Source: Echria macrotheca
Taxonomy: Eukaryota; Ascomycota; Sordariomycetes; Sordariales; Schizotheciaceae
NCBI GenBank assembly: GCA_030411725.1
Contig: MU839832.1
Coordinates: 1,426,001 to 1,490,000 of the forward strand
Direction of reading: 5' to 3'
DNA length: 64,000 nt
In this document: piece after piece, positions 1 through 11,689 of the stretch
How the letters are laid out: each line of letters starts with the position of its first letter
Position numbering within the stretch: the stretch's first letter is position 1
Program-made: the position numbers and the translations under genes
Notes under the pieces: model-generated
Told to the model about the DNA's origin: nothing
Seen by the model: the letters and a program-made list of their open reading frames with translations, nothing else
Databases searched by the model: none

Positions 1-2812
1 GCTCCGAGGAGTCACACGTTGTCAATGACTCGATTCGCCTGAGCTCAGTTTTGGTCGGGACAGATCGCTATCAAGTCGCAAAACAGCATGCATGCCGAGT
101 CAGAGACTTGAGGAGGCACAAGTATTTGTAAGTCATCCCCATGGTTTTCATGAGCCGCAGTTCTACGTCAGGCAGAACCGTACACTGCGTTGAGCGGGGT
201 GCACAACAGCTTCCTAGTGCAACACCAAACCGACGATGGTGACGCTGGTCATGATCGCTTGTTCTGTGTGCCTCGTGCCGACATCGAGTGTCACCGGCGT
301 CGATATTAAGACGATTGGCTTCGCACACGGGAATTCCAAAAAGGGTTCGATACATACGTGGTGAACCCCCAGCATAAGCTGCAAGACATCGCCTTTGGAC
401 CGCATGCTTCTGACGAGGCTGTCGAGCACTGCGAAGGTGGGGTCACGACGGGAGGCCCATCAGCTGATAAATGGGCAACCTCCAAATCTAGGCGGCCGGC
501 AGGACCTCAAGACCCTGGATCGGCGGCCTGTGTAGATCAAGACCCCGACGAGCTGCTAAATTCGGCTGTCAGGCCCTTCCCGTACATTGGGAGGTACCCG
601 TTGCTGATCAGGCCGGCGGCCGAGCTGATGGGGGGTCACATTGGGGGACGGCTGCCGCCTTCAACCAGTGACAGCCTAAGAAACGGTAGATGGGGGTGAT
701 AAGGATAACTTGCTGAGAACTTAAATGGCGCCATTGGTCTGTACAGACAAGTTGACCGGCGAGTGGTCCATCGCCACGGACCAGCCGGTCGAAAAGCGAT
801 TGGATATCAGTGCATTCGGGGGGGTCGCCTTGTGGTCTGAGAGGGCCGAGTTCTTGTGTTTAGGCTTGCGGAAGGCAACCTTCGCTATGGTTGGCAGGCG
901 GTGAGTGTTGTGAGGAGGTCCAGCGAACACCCCAAGGTGATGTGTCGCCACATGCAGGCAGCTGCTTGCAGCGCTGCCTTTGGGCAATGATGTGCTGGAG
1001 GGGACTGGAGCAATGCACCCACCTGGTTTCGAGGAGGTTTCCCCGCGGCGTCGCTATGGCTGCCCCGTTACACATAAGTGGGCCGCCGCTAGCGTGACAT
1101 TGGCAGTGCGGTGTGCACCAAATCCAACGTCTGCCGGCGCCCGGCTGCCGGACGTGACCATGGCACTACTGCGCTTGTCTGGATTTTGTTGAGAAACGAG
1201 CGAGGTAGTGATGAGCAGACTGCGGGAGCGGTATAGCATTTTTGTTGGACATGTTGAGCGACCTCGGCCCGTCGTCCAAGGTGCTGGGACGAAAATCCCA
1301 CAAAACCTTGAATCTGCAAATATCCGCGGCCAGGAAATTCCCCATCCGGCATGGGAGCGAGAAATCGTTAACGCCATGCATGGCAGGTGCATCGCCGGCC
1401 AGCCAGAGACAGACACATAAGTTGGCCGGTCTTGCTCGGGTCGCTCCGGGTTCGATCCGGGGCCACAACGATCCGAACTGAGGCGACGGCCAAGAAGGAT
1501 CGCACTATGTGTATGCCATTCGATCAGCACCACAGACAAGGCGAGAGAGTCTTGTCGCCCCATGGCTGACACCGAACGGCCATCTCGGGATAATATGCTG
1601 TGCGGAAGTGGATGCTGACGGAGCGAATCGCCGCCGCCCAGCAGCAAGGAGAACGGCACTGGTTCGTCGTCCGGCGCCTTCGGAGACGGCGTGGGTTGGA
1701 CGACACAACAACGAGAAGGGGAACGTGCAGGCGGAGTGGGGCCCGCGCCCCATGCGCCCCACCCCACTGCGTCCACTTTCGCCCGGGGTTCGAAGCTCGC
1801 CAGCGGAAGAATGCCCTTCTCGCAATTATCAATCCTCGAAAAGAGACAGTGGCCGCCTTCGCGCCGACCACGACAATGATTGTTTGTCATGCTGCAGGCT
1901 GAGAGCCATCCCACCCAACATCCGATACGCCGGACGGTCGAGGTCTGTGACTGGCTAATGTTCCCACCTCTGCCAACCTCCCGCGCCCTGATCACGAAAA
2001 TGCGCGGCCATCCCGCCTCCTCTGGTGGCCCGCAGCCTGGTGTGAATGGCGCCTGAGTCGGTGAGCAAGTGGCCAAACCCCCTCGCTGACTTTGCTGTGT
2101 CTGGGCCGCGCCGGACCCTCTGCCTGTCGCGACCAGGGTCCAGATGCTGGGTTCCCCTCAGCTGGGCGTGAGGCTGCCTATGTACTGGACAGCCGGCTGC
2201 CCATTGCCCTGGTCGATGCAGTCTGGGGAAGAAAAGATATATATCCAGCTGTCGCCCGCCCCAGCCTGGCCACTCAGCGAACTTGGTCCCTTCCGCGTCC
2301 TTTGGCGCTTCAGATTGGCTTCTTTATTCTTGGTCCAGTAAGTGTTCCCGAGCCCCTCGTGCCCCTCATCAGCCAGAAACCCTGCCCTCAGCGTCCTGCG
2401 CTGCGCCGTGTGCTGGCTCCAAACAGGGGTCCTTATCTCGGCCCAGGACCGGAGGGTCGCGGCCGATCGATTCTAGAACTCCTTGTTCCGCCACCGATCG
2501 GCTTGCGACCCATCAGCCGGCGAGGGAATGCCGTTCTAGAGCCCCTGAGCCCTTTGTCTTCTCCTGACAAGACAAAAAAAGAGTCTGGCTTCATTGACTC
2601 ACAATGTGGTGGTACAGATATACAGCTGTTTCGGCTTGAACCGTCCTCGACGTGAATCCCTACTTTGCCATTGATCTTGACTTCGTCCTCGACCTCGCCT
2701 GATCTCGCGACTCTTCCTCCTTTCTCGACCGAACAATCCCATCGAACTCGCTGCTGCCCCTGCGCCCTGCGATCCATCCGATAGCCGTAAACTACAGCCC
2801 ATCCCCCGAACA
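1..2812. other. Gene-poor 5' stretch; no supported gene
   Basis: Several open frames exist on both strands (the longest about 340 codons, minus strand, 1054-2076), but they lack recognisable domains, have protein-like composition in no frame, and overlap each other. The last several hundred bases are pyrimidine-rich and run into the calpain start codon, so they are best read as its promoter and 5' UTR. I see no RNA gene. Confidence 0.5.
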
Positions 2813-5800
2813 ATGCACGGCTACTCCTCGTCGTCCGAGACGGACGATGAGTACAGCTACCGAAAGCACAAGGGGACGGTACCAGCTACGACGAGCACGA
2901 CCGATGCGAACAAGAAGAAGAAAAAGCGCAAGCTGCCGCCCCAGCAGACCATCAACCGTATCTGGAAGCGCTTCAGCAATAAGAGGTTCAACAAGGCGCT
3001 GGCCGTCCTCCCCTTTGATCCTGTGCTCCCCCCGACCATCTCCGAACGATCCAACGAGCTGCTTAGCGCTGGCTACGAGCGCGCCGCCGAAGAGTGTCGT
3101 AGAAAAGTCAAAAAGATCATACAAGAATGCCGGAGAGTAAATATGCGTTACCGAGACCCGGGCTGGGACATCGTAAGTGCCGTGCCGTCTTCTCCACAGC
3201 TGTAGATGCCATGCGCTCGCCGGAGTTGGGTTGCATAGCTGGCCGCATCTCGCTTGTCGCGCGTGGTCTGGTTTTTAGGTTGCTGCGCATCGGCTGTGCC
3301 TCACATGTTTGGCGTTTTGCTAACACAAGCTTCCATCCAGGATTGGGATTTGAAGATGGAAAAGGGGCATTGTCTCAACACCCTAGGTCGCACAAAGTTT
3401 GACCTGAGCATGTCAACCATGCTGAATCCCAGCTCGGTTGTCCCAAAAGCTGTCAAGCGGGTCCACGAGATATTCGAGAAGCCGACTTTTATGCAGACCA
3501 TCAGCGGATCTGATGTAAAGCAAGGGAGTCTGGGTGACTGCTGGCTGATGGCCAGTTTCTCGGGCCTCGCCAACGTCCAAGACGGTATCAAGCGCATTTG
3601 TGTCGAGTATGACACCAGGATCGGCATCTATGGGTTTGTTTTCTATCGAGGTAAGCGACAGGACCAAGCCTTTTCTGCGAGGCAAAGGCGCTAACACGAA
3701 CCAGATGGCGAATGGATTTACTCCATCATCGATGACAAGTTGTACCTGAAGTCGCCATGCTGGGACTCCCCGAGTATGCAGCGTGATCTTCTGCAGCAGA
3801 TCGACAGGGAGGATGTCGAGCGCGTTTATCGCAAGACATACCAGACCGGGTCCAAGGCTCTCTTCTTCGCCCAGTGCAAAGACCAGAATGAGACATGGGT
3901 CCCTTTGATCGAGAAGGCATATGCCAAGGCTCATGGAGACTACGCGTCGTTGTCTGGAGGCTGGATCGGAGAGGGGTTAGAAGATCTCTCGGGCGGCGTC
4001 ACGACCGAGCTTTTGGCCTCCGATATCCTGGACTTGGATGGGTTCTGGGATAACGAACTCAGCCGTGTCAACGAGGAGTTTCTTTTCGGATGCAGCACAG
4101 GGCTGCTGGATGGCGGTTACGGCGACCGTGATGGCATCTCGGAAGGCCACGCTTATGTAGTGATGGAGGCCCGGACGCTCAAGGACGGAACCCGCTTGCT
4201 CAAGCTCAGGTAAGCATCCGACTCCCAAAACTGGCTCCTATGACAGCTAACAAGATGGCAGAAATCCATGGGGTAAAACCAAGAAGGGGATCTGGGAGGG
4301 TGCCTGGTCGGACGGCTCGAAAGAGTGGACGACCGAGGTCCAGCAAGAGCTAGGCCACCAGTTTGGTAGCGACAGCGTTTTCTGGATTTCCTACGAAGAC
4401 CTCCTGCGCAAGTACCAGCACTTTGACCGCACCAGGCTCTTCCGCGATCCCGACTGGCGGTGCTGCCAACGCTGGATCGGCGTTGAGGTGCCGTGGAAGC
4501 CGCAGTACAACGAAAAGTTCCACATCAAGCTGACCAAGGAGTCTCCGCTGGTCTTGGTGCTGAGCCAACTGGACAACCGATACTTCAAGGGCCTTACCGG
4601 CCAGTACTCGTTCCGACTGCAGTTCCGCTTGCATGAGCAGGACCGACCCGACCCTGAGGACTACATTGTTCGTAGCCATGGCAACTACCTGATGGACCGG
4701 TCAGTGTCGGTCGAGCTGCCCTGCATGTTGCCCGGAAACTACAGTGTTTTCATCAGCGTCATTGGCGAGCGTGATATCGACGTGTCGAGCATCGAGGACG
4801 TGGTCAAGCGCGAGTGCAAGAAGCGTGCTGAGAACGAGAAGCTGGCCCAGGTTGGCTACGCATACGATCTTGCTCACAGCAAGGCCGCTGCTCATCTCGA
4901 GGCGGTGAAGAAGCTCCGCAAGAGGTCAGACCAGCAGAAGGCTAGTGATGCCCGAGTCAAGGAGCGACATCGGCTGTGGGAGAAGCGTCATCTCAACCGC
5001 GAAGTCACCAAGAAGCAGGGTCGCAAAAACAACGAGAAGCTTCTGGCCAAGCAAGCTGCGCGCGAAGAGAAGAAGCGCCTACAGGAAGGACTGAAGCCCA
5101 AGGATCAAGCTGTCCAGACTGAGGAGCCGCCACCCGCCACTGACAAGAAAGAGGAGAAGCCTGCTGACAGCAAGCCGGCCGAGGAGACTGCCAAGCCTGC
5201 TGAGGACAAGAAAGACGACAAGAAGCCAGATGATGCTACTCCGGCTGCCGAAAAAAGCGACGACAAGGCCGACTCCAAGGACGCAAAGGCTGAAGAGAAG
5301 CCTGCTGGCGCCTCGGAGCCCGAAGCAGACAAGAAAGACGGCTCGGAGAAGGCAGAAGAGAGGCCAGACGACAGCAAGAAGGACAGCGACGTTGCAGGCG
5401 ACAACAAAGATGGAGAAGATGACGAGACGCCGGATGGCACCCCGATTCCGACTCCTGATGAGACACCTGCCGAATCGCCTTCCATCTCTCCCTCTGTTGA
5501 GAAGACCGAGGACCAAGCTTCCGAGAAGTCGGCTGACAAGGACGTTGACACCGCGTCGCTGGATGACAAGAAGGCTGAGACGCCATCCGAGAGCAAGGAT
5601 GAAACCTCGGACAACACAGCAAGGGACGACAAAGCCGTTTCCGACAAGAGCACGGATGAGAAGGCTGAGAAGTCCGAAGTGCCTGCCGACAAGGAGTCGT
5701 CCGCAGATAAGAAGGATGACACCCCCGCCGAGGGAGAGAAGTCCGAAGAGAAGGCCAAGGACACCCCTGCTGATAAGGGGGAGAAGTCCGAAGAAAAGGC

Positions 5801-6587
5801 TGCCGAGAAGGATGAGAAGGCTGGGGAGAAACCTGAGGAGAAGACTGGCGAGAAATCCGAGGGCAAATCGGACCAAGCCGAGGCCGCAAAGAAGCCAGAC
5901 GAAAAGCCCAAGGATGCTTCAACATCCGACGCCAAGGATAAGGCCGCTGCTCCGCCAGCAGATGCGTCCAAGGCAGCGGCCACTCCAGCTCCAGCGCCGG
6001 CAAAGCCGAGCACAAGTACACCCAAGAACCCACCAGGCAAGAAAGCTCCCAACATGTACGTCACATCGGACGGCGAGTCCAGCGCCTCGCCTATTGAGGA
6101 CTGGGAGGAGCTGTACAGCAGCGACGACATGACTCGCAAGCCGCGGATGACGGCGCCTGCACCCGCCGGTACAGCTACGGTGAGCAAGTACCGGGATGAG
6201 AGTGAGGACGAGAAGGGCCCAGATCCGTGGAACGCCATCTGCGTCGTCGGTCTACGTGTGTACTCCAAGGATGAAGATTTGGAGGTGCGCATCGTGATGG
6301 AGGGTGGCCAGCTGGAAGAGGGCGGCATGGGCGAGAAGGGTGGCGTCGACCTCGATAATGCTCAGGCCAATGCCGGCGGTGCTCGAAGCCGCAAGAAGGA
6401 TGACGGAGAGGATGCGTATGAGGGTGACAGTGAAGTTGACAAGAAGGGAAGGAAGAAGAAGAGGGGGGAGAAGAGCGACGATGAAACGGATAAGGAGGAC
6501 GAGGGCAAGGCATCGTACCCCGTCATTGTGCAGAAGGGCAAGGGTGAGGATGAGTATGAGAGCGCAGCCGAGCCTCCGCAGGACTGA
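2813..6587 (+). CDS. Calpain-family cysteine protease with a long Lys/Glu-rich C-terminal tail
   Basis: Exons 2813-3172, 3341-3650, 3705-4209 and 4262-6587 give 1166 residues. The catalytic triad of peptidase family C2 is visible: Cys187 in QGSLGDCW, His372 in GHAYVVMEA and Asn393 in RNPWG. A calpain domain-III-like beta-sandwich follows (about residues 440-550), with a basic coiled-coil-like stretch after it. From about residue 640 to 985 the protein is a low-complexity tail of Lys, Glu, Asp, Ala, Pro and Ser (KEKE style), ending in another acidic/basic segment. Such enzymes are cytosolic, usually calcium-responsive, limited-proteolysis enzymes; the substrate here is unknown. The tail is not what I expect of PalB, the alkaline-signalling calpain, so I do not assign that symbol. 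Codon bias (GAG/AAG) in the tail also opens a long antisense frame, which I regard as an artefact. Confidence 0.9.
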
Positions 6588-7755
6588 AGCTGGGTAATGA
6601 CGTGTGATGCGTTGGATAGACGAGCAGTTGAGACTTGGGCATTGTAGCGTGCATAACATGTAGAGGAGCGTTGCGTTGGCTTGGCAGGGAGTTGGGGTCA
6701 TGTACTAGCCCGCTGTACACAGGGCGCATATGAGGGCTGTTCCACTTTGGTTGTTTGATGTCTTTTGTCCTCTGAACTGTCACTTGTGTGTCTCTTGTAG
6801 TTTGTTCATCTCGACCCTGTGCGCTTTCCCTAGTTACGTAGTGCGTTGACAAATGCGAGCCAACTTAGTAAAGGACCGCGGGATCTAAACCTCAGGTTGA
6901 TGTGGTATTCTCAGAATAACGAAGGCCACAGAAACGGCAAATAGTAGCAACAGTAGCCCAGCAGCTAAGCACTCGCCAAAGCCTCTTGTTAACTGTAACG
7001 CACCCCATACCGCATTTATGCGCCTTGCAGCTTACGTTAATCGCTATTCCAAAGGGCGCTATTCCAAAGGGATAAAACGTCTTCCAACAATCAGACTCTC
7101 AATTGCGTCAAGCTGCGTATGTTTATCCCAGGATCAGACAAGTGGGCCAAGGCTGGGGGAGATCAGGAGGCGAGGGAAGTTCTTGGATGAGCGTGGATAA
7201 TACTTACTTTAACGGGTACAGAAGCAGCACTCCGTTTCTCGATATAATTATCTCGATGTAGGGCAATTCGTGTCGGGCATATTCCGACATCCAGATAATA
7301 AACTCAACACACATAGGATTCTTCTCGCGGGCGGCGAACGACTTGATCACGCAGCCATTCCTGTGAAGAGAAATCGAAACTGAGAATGAGCCTATGTTGA
7401 TACACACATGCAATTCCATAATCCTATACTTGTACAATACAATCTTGATGATACACACACACACTTCTTCCCATGTAACCGAATCCCAACGAAGCAAACC
7501 ACCGGCCGGGGTATACACTGAAAAGTAGAATACCAACTTCGCGTGGGGGAAGGGGGGGTATCTCATCTTTTATTCACACTTCCACCCATTCATTTCCTTT
7601 GCGCGCGCGACTCCCAAGTCAAGTCAAGTCAAGCCCAACCAACCCATAGGTCCGTCCCTAAGTCCTTACCAACTCAATCAAACACCGAATTTCATCTCGC
7701 CGTCGTCGTGCGTCGTCGTCGTGGTCATCAAATTGAAAAAAAGGATGTCCTCTCA
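6588..7755. other. Intergenic, convergent 3' ends
   Basis: Lies between the calpain stop and the stop of the minus-strand small membrane protein. I see no gene in it. It contains a perfect 15-bp tandem duplication, listed separately. Confidence 0.5.
7042..7071. repeat. Perfect tandem duplication of 15 bp
   Basis: The unit CGCTATTCCAAAGGG occurs twice head to tail with no mismatch, in non-coding sequence downstream of the calpain gene. Confidence 0.9.
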
Positions 7756-8160
7756 TTAATTCGTCTTCTTATTCGCAACAGCCGAGGACTTGGCCCCCAG
7801 GTTGCGCGCCTGCATCTGTCCCTGCTCGGTGAAGCGGAAATACGCGAACGCGCCGGCGGCGATGACTCCGAGGATGACAAAGTTTCCTGTTTCGCGTAAC
7901 TCTATCAGTATCGACTGTGAACTGAATCTGAGGACGAAAAAAAAAGGGGGGGGAAACATACCGGTGACAAACTTGCCCACGCCCCCGACCACGTCAAACA
8001 GCCCCTTGAAGATGTCGGCGAAAAAGGTAAACACGCCCGTGAAGAGGCCCGCGATGCCCATGATGAACGAGTGGACTATGGTCCAGGCGGCGTTGACGAT
8101 GGACGCGAAGAGCTCGTAGAACGAGGCGAAGAGGTCGGTTACTGCTGTGGTGACTGCCAT
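7756..8160 (-). CDS. Small conserved fungal hydrophobic protein, function unknown
   Basis: Exons 8160-7962 and 7886-7756 (75-nt intron, GTATGT donor) give 109 residues. The first 70 or so residues are almost continuously hydrophobic and rich in Phe, Val and Gly, ending in a Gly-Val-Gly-Lys-Phe segment. A second hydrophobic segment (about residues 67-83) follows the intron, and the C-terminus is polar. It should therefore be membrane-embedded or membrane-associated. I recall short proteins of this kind as conserved hypotheticals in many ascomycetes, but no function is known to me. The region upstream (8161-8700 on the plus scale) has no competing ORF and carries the promoter. Confidence 0.7.
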   Translation of the reverse strand: MAVTTAVTDLFASFYELFASIVNAAWTIVHSFIMGIAGLFTGVFTFFADIFKGLFDVVGGVGKFVTGMFPPPFFFVLRFSSQSILIELRETGNFVILGVIAAGAFAYFRFTEQGQMQARNLGAKSSAVANKKTN

Positions 8161-8733
8161 TTTATTTATTTTTTGGTCTTTTATTCTTCGCGGTAATTGT
8201 TTTGTTGTTGTTGGTTTTTGACAGTGATAGCGCAGGGCAGGATAGGTAATGGGAATTGAGAAATTTTTGCGTATAGGGAATGTTGGGTAGTTGGAGGGGG
8301 GAGGGATTTATAACAGTGTGTGTTGTCCTGGTACGAAGTGGGAGTGTAAAAGTTGGTGATGAGGTCGGCGGCGGTGATGACGTCAATGGTTTTGTTTGAG
8401 GTTGGACCGACCAGACAAAGGGATCAGCAGTCCCCCCCCCCGCCCAGTCCCCGACAAGGCACGGCAGGGCAAAAAACGGTGACGGTATTTGGGCGGCGGA
8501 GTGAATGTTCCGGACCGTTCCGGTTCCTGTTTTGGCCCCTTTGTTTGGATGGGTAGGTTGGGATGACGTCGGGGGGTTTTGTTTGGCTGCACGTGTTTGC
8601 AAGCAACATCGCGATGGGATGACGATGGTGTCGCGCATTCCACAGCTGGCGGAATTCTCCGAATGGGGTTTGTTTTTCATTTTAGCGGTATTATAGTGTA
8701 ATAATTAGATCTATCCCTAGACTGCATATACAA

Positions 8734-11051
8734 TCAATTATCTGCTTCCTTCTCTCGAGTTTCAGGACTTAGTGGTTGCTGTTGTTTGGGTTCCTCCTTG
8801 TCTTTGGCTTGCGAGGGCTCTTCTTTCGAGGGCCCTTCTTTCGAGGTCTCCTCCTTCGAGGCTTCTTCTTTCGAGCGCTCTTCCTGCGAGGGCTCTTCTT
8901 GCCTCGCGCTCGTCTCGTCCTCGCTTGCTTCGGGGTTATCTGCAGAGAGCACCTCTGATTCCTTGTTGCGCTCTTGGGGCACCTCGACTTTCTTGTCCAT
9001 CTCGGGTGTTCCTTCCTCATCACGAGCAACCGTCGACTCCGCTACGGGAGTCTCTCCAACGTCCGCCTGAGACTTTCTCGACTCAGAGTCAGCCGTAGGG
9101 AGATCTTCGGGTTTCTTCGTTGAGTCTGGCTCTCCTCTACCGCATGTCTCGCACACGCCTGACTCGGAAATGTCCGTGGAGAGCGCCTTCGCTTTCACAC
9201 TTGGATCCGGCTGCTCTTCGCCATGAGCTGCTCCCGACTCGGCCACACTCCGAGTCCTAACAGATTCCTCTTTGATAGCAGGCAACGACGGAAGAACAAT
9301 TACGGGCAGTGCGGGGAGCGGCCGTTGTGGCGGCGATACGATCACGATCGGTGGCTTTCCGCCCAATGCCCCCGTCATCACCGGTCCGTCCCCGGCACCG
9401 CTGGCCTCATCATCCACAGCCTTATCTTTCTCTGTCTTTTTACCCTTTCGCATCCTCCTCACGATGAAATATATGGCCGCAGCAATCGACAACAGCCCAA
9501 GCGGAACAAACACGCCAATCAGCACATTCTTCCAGACCGGAGTCCCGCCCTCATCAGACCCCTGACTGGTCATCTTCCTGAAGGATTCGCAATCGTCCTC
9601 GTCATCGCACGTGAATGAACACCCGTCTTTCGTGCAATCAAACTTCTTGGACACGGGGATGCGCGCCCCGTTCCTTGCGAATGGCACAAGCTCATCCGCC
9701 TCAGGGAACCGGATGGACCATTTCACCGGTGCAAAGGCCATCTCCCGGTTGACGTTATCATAAACCAGATAGGTCCGCTTCAGCATTGCACCTCCGAGGT
9801 TGTAGCTATTCGTCTGTCCCGTCGAGTTGGCCTCGCTCCTTACAAACTTTTGCACCCCAAGAACGCACATGGACGGGTCGAGTTGCTTTCCGGACACCGC
9901 CTCGACGAGCTCTCGGGCTGTGACGTCCTGGGGGATTACGAGGTCGGAGATGCGGGCTGTGATGATCGGACCGCCTTCGCCCTTGAGCTGGAGGCGTATC
10001 TCGCCAGCCCCTATCGCACCCGCTGTCGTGTCTCTGGCGAGGTCGCAGGGGACCATGGCTCTCTGCAAAGTCGTGTTCCAGATCGCCCCGGCGAGGTCCA
10101 TGATGCTGTCGACAATCTTGGCCGGCAGGTACGAGTAGGTGTCGGACGGATCGACCATGACGGAAACGGGTAGCTCGGCGGCGGCTGACGTTGGCATGGA
10201 GTGAACCATGTCCTTGTTGCCCGTCGCCGTGATGGATTTGATGGTCACCCAGAAGCCGAAGCGCGTGCTGGGATACTCAGTCGGGGCATGGATCCGGATG
10301 AGATCCCCTTCGTAGTGCGACCTGTCGACGGCGCCGAAGAGAATTCGTCCCGAGTTGCCGGCCGCGTCCTTGCCCCCCGCGTCGTTGAGCCAGATGCTGT
10401 AGCCGGCCGAGGCGATCTGGCCCGATGAGACTTGGTGGTCCATCAGGGTGGTAAAGGTTGACCGTTGTTCGGCACCATGGCTGTCGTAGAGGTTGCTACC
10501 GAGGCCGAGCGAGCCGACGTACTGGTTGCGCGAGTCGAAGGTTACCAGGCCGAGGGGGTAGTTGTTGATCTCTAGTCTGCCGAGGACTAAACGGTCAGTC
10601 ATGTTGTCGCCGGTAACAAAAGTGCCGTCTTCGTAGTACTGGCTGAAGTCCTGGGACCCTTGGGCTGCACGCCTGGCGGTTGAGGATGCCGACATGTTGT
10701 CTGTTGACGTAAGAAGGTGAGCAAGAGAGGGCAGCACGTGGGCTTACATGATCCCCAGGGACATAACACGCTAGTACTACCATCGTCGCAAAGACCTTGG
10801 GCGCTGGGAATCCAGCTGTACGATGTTGACGGCGACAGGCGAATGGATATCCTCTGAGGGGGAGTGCCGACGGCGACGCTGACGATGTAGACATGGCCCA
10901 TTCCTAAGAGCGGCTCCTGATACGGATCGCGTCGAGAAAGCCCTTCGATAGCTGACAGTGGTTGTGTAGTGAACGGCAGAAGGACGTAGGAGACAGCACC
11001 GGCGGCCCAGAGAGCCAGGCTCACGACCGTCAAACGAGTGTGGGCAAGCAT
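8734..11051 (-). CDS. Membrane-anchored aspartic-protease-like protein lacking the first catalytic Asp
   Basis: Exons 11051-10748 and 10700-8734 (47-nt intron) give 756 residues. A signal peptide (1-21) is followed by a pepsin/yapsin-like domain: GTPPQ at 62-66, a flap-like YYEDGT segment, and the GRILFGAVD motif typical of yapsins. Where family A1 enzymes carry DTGS or DSGS, this protein has RLSPSTS, with Ser73 at the Asp position. The second active-site region (VDPSDTYSYLP) keeps an Asp in place. A short Cys-rich patch follows, then a transmembrane helix (about 492-515) and a cytoplasmic tail of about 240 residues ending in repeated Lys-Glu-Glu-x-Ser units. The topology is extracellular protease-like domain plus a highly charged cytosolic tail. 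It is probably a pseudoprotease, binding or sensing rather than cutting; that role is inference. Confidence 0.8.
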
Positions 11052-11689
11052 GACGGCAACCCAAGTCCAAGAGAACGAGAGCGAGGATAGGCTGGGATAC
11101 CCCCTGAGGCGAAAGAGTGTAGCGATTACCTGTGCATGTTGATACGGCGATGGAGGTCCGGCGAAGCCATCTCGAGGACGAGAAAGGTGAACAACGCGAC
11201 GAAAACAGAGATTTGGGAGTTGGGATGGTCCACAGGGGTCTAATCTCCTGGAGTGGGCCTGAATGCTACCGGAGTGGCTACCGGAGTGTGCCGTACGGCG
11301 TAGCGCTTCCTTCGAATCCTACGCCAAGGAACAATTCCTGGCTCTAGGCAGAGAATGCTTAAACAATTTCCAATAATCCGACTTCATCAAAGATATTTTC
11401 TTTCTTTGCTTCATGTACGCGCACCGTCGATGAAGAACTACAGATTGGTCGACAATACCTGCGTGCTTATTGGGACGAAGACTAGGTCTCGCCTTGAACA
11501 AAAAAATTGTATGATGCGAAGAGAAAACCCATTGGTGTGCGGTTGCCTAAACATCACGTGGGTTGGGTTGGCAAGAGCGATCGCGGACGTGTCTTTCCTC
11601 AGCCTCAAGCCCTGGTTCAATCGCAAATTTCCCCCCAGACGTGCCTTAGAACGCTTGTCGGTAACCACATCCATAAGCATCCGGGCATC
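11052..11689. other. Divergent promoter region
   Basis: Separates the minus-strand aspartic-protease-like gene from the plus-strand HET gene. An open frame reaches upstream to 11507 but begins with TTG, so I treat this as a shared promoter and 5' UTR region. Confidence 0.4.

Noticed and set aside
1448..1462. GGTTCGATCC tRNA B-box-like word
   Set aside because: The flanking bases do not form a T-arm and there is no A-box at the right distance, so I do not call a tRNA.
1054..2076. 340-codon minus-strand ORF in the first gene-free stretch
   Set aside because: No domain, no signal peptide or helix pattern, low codon bias; sequence this GC-rich yields long frames by chance.
2092..2655. 187-codon plus-strand ORF just before the calpain
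   Set aside because: Pro/Arg/Ser-rich chance frame, overlaps other frames; it is likely promoter and 5' UTR.
5105..6328. 407-codon antisense ORF opposite the calpain tail
   Set aside because: It mirrors the GAG/AAG-rich coding strand, is made of Ser/Leu/Phe/Val/Ala blocks with no domain, and is explained by codon bias on the other strand.
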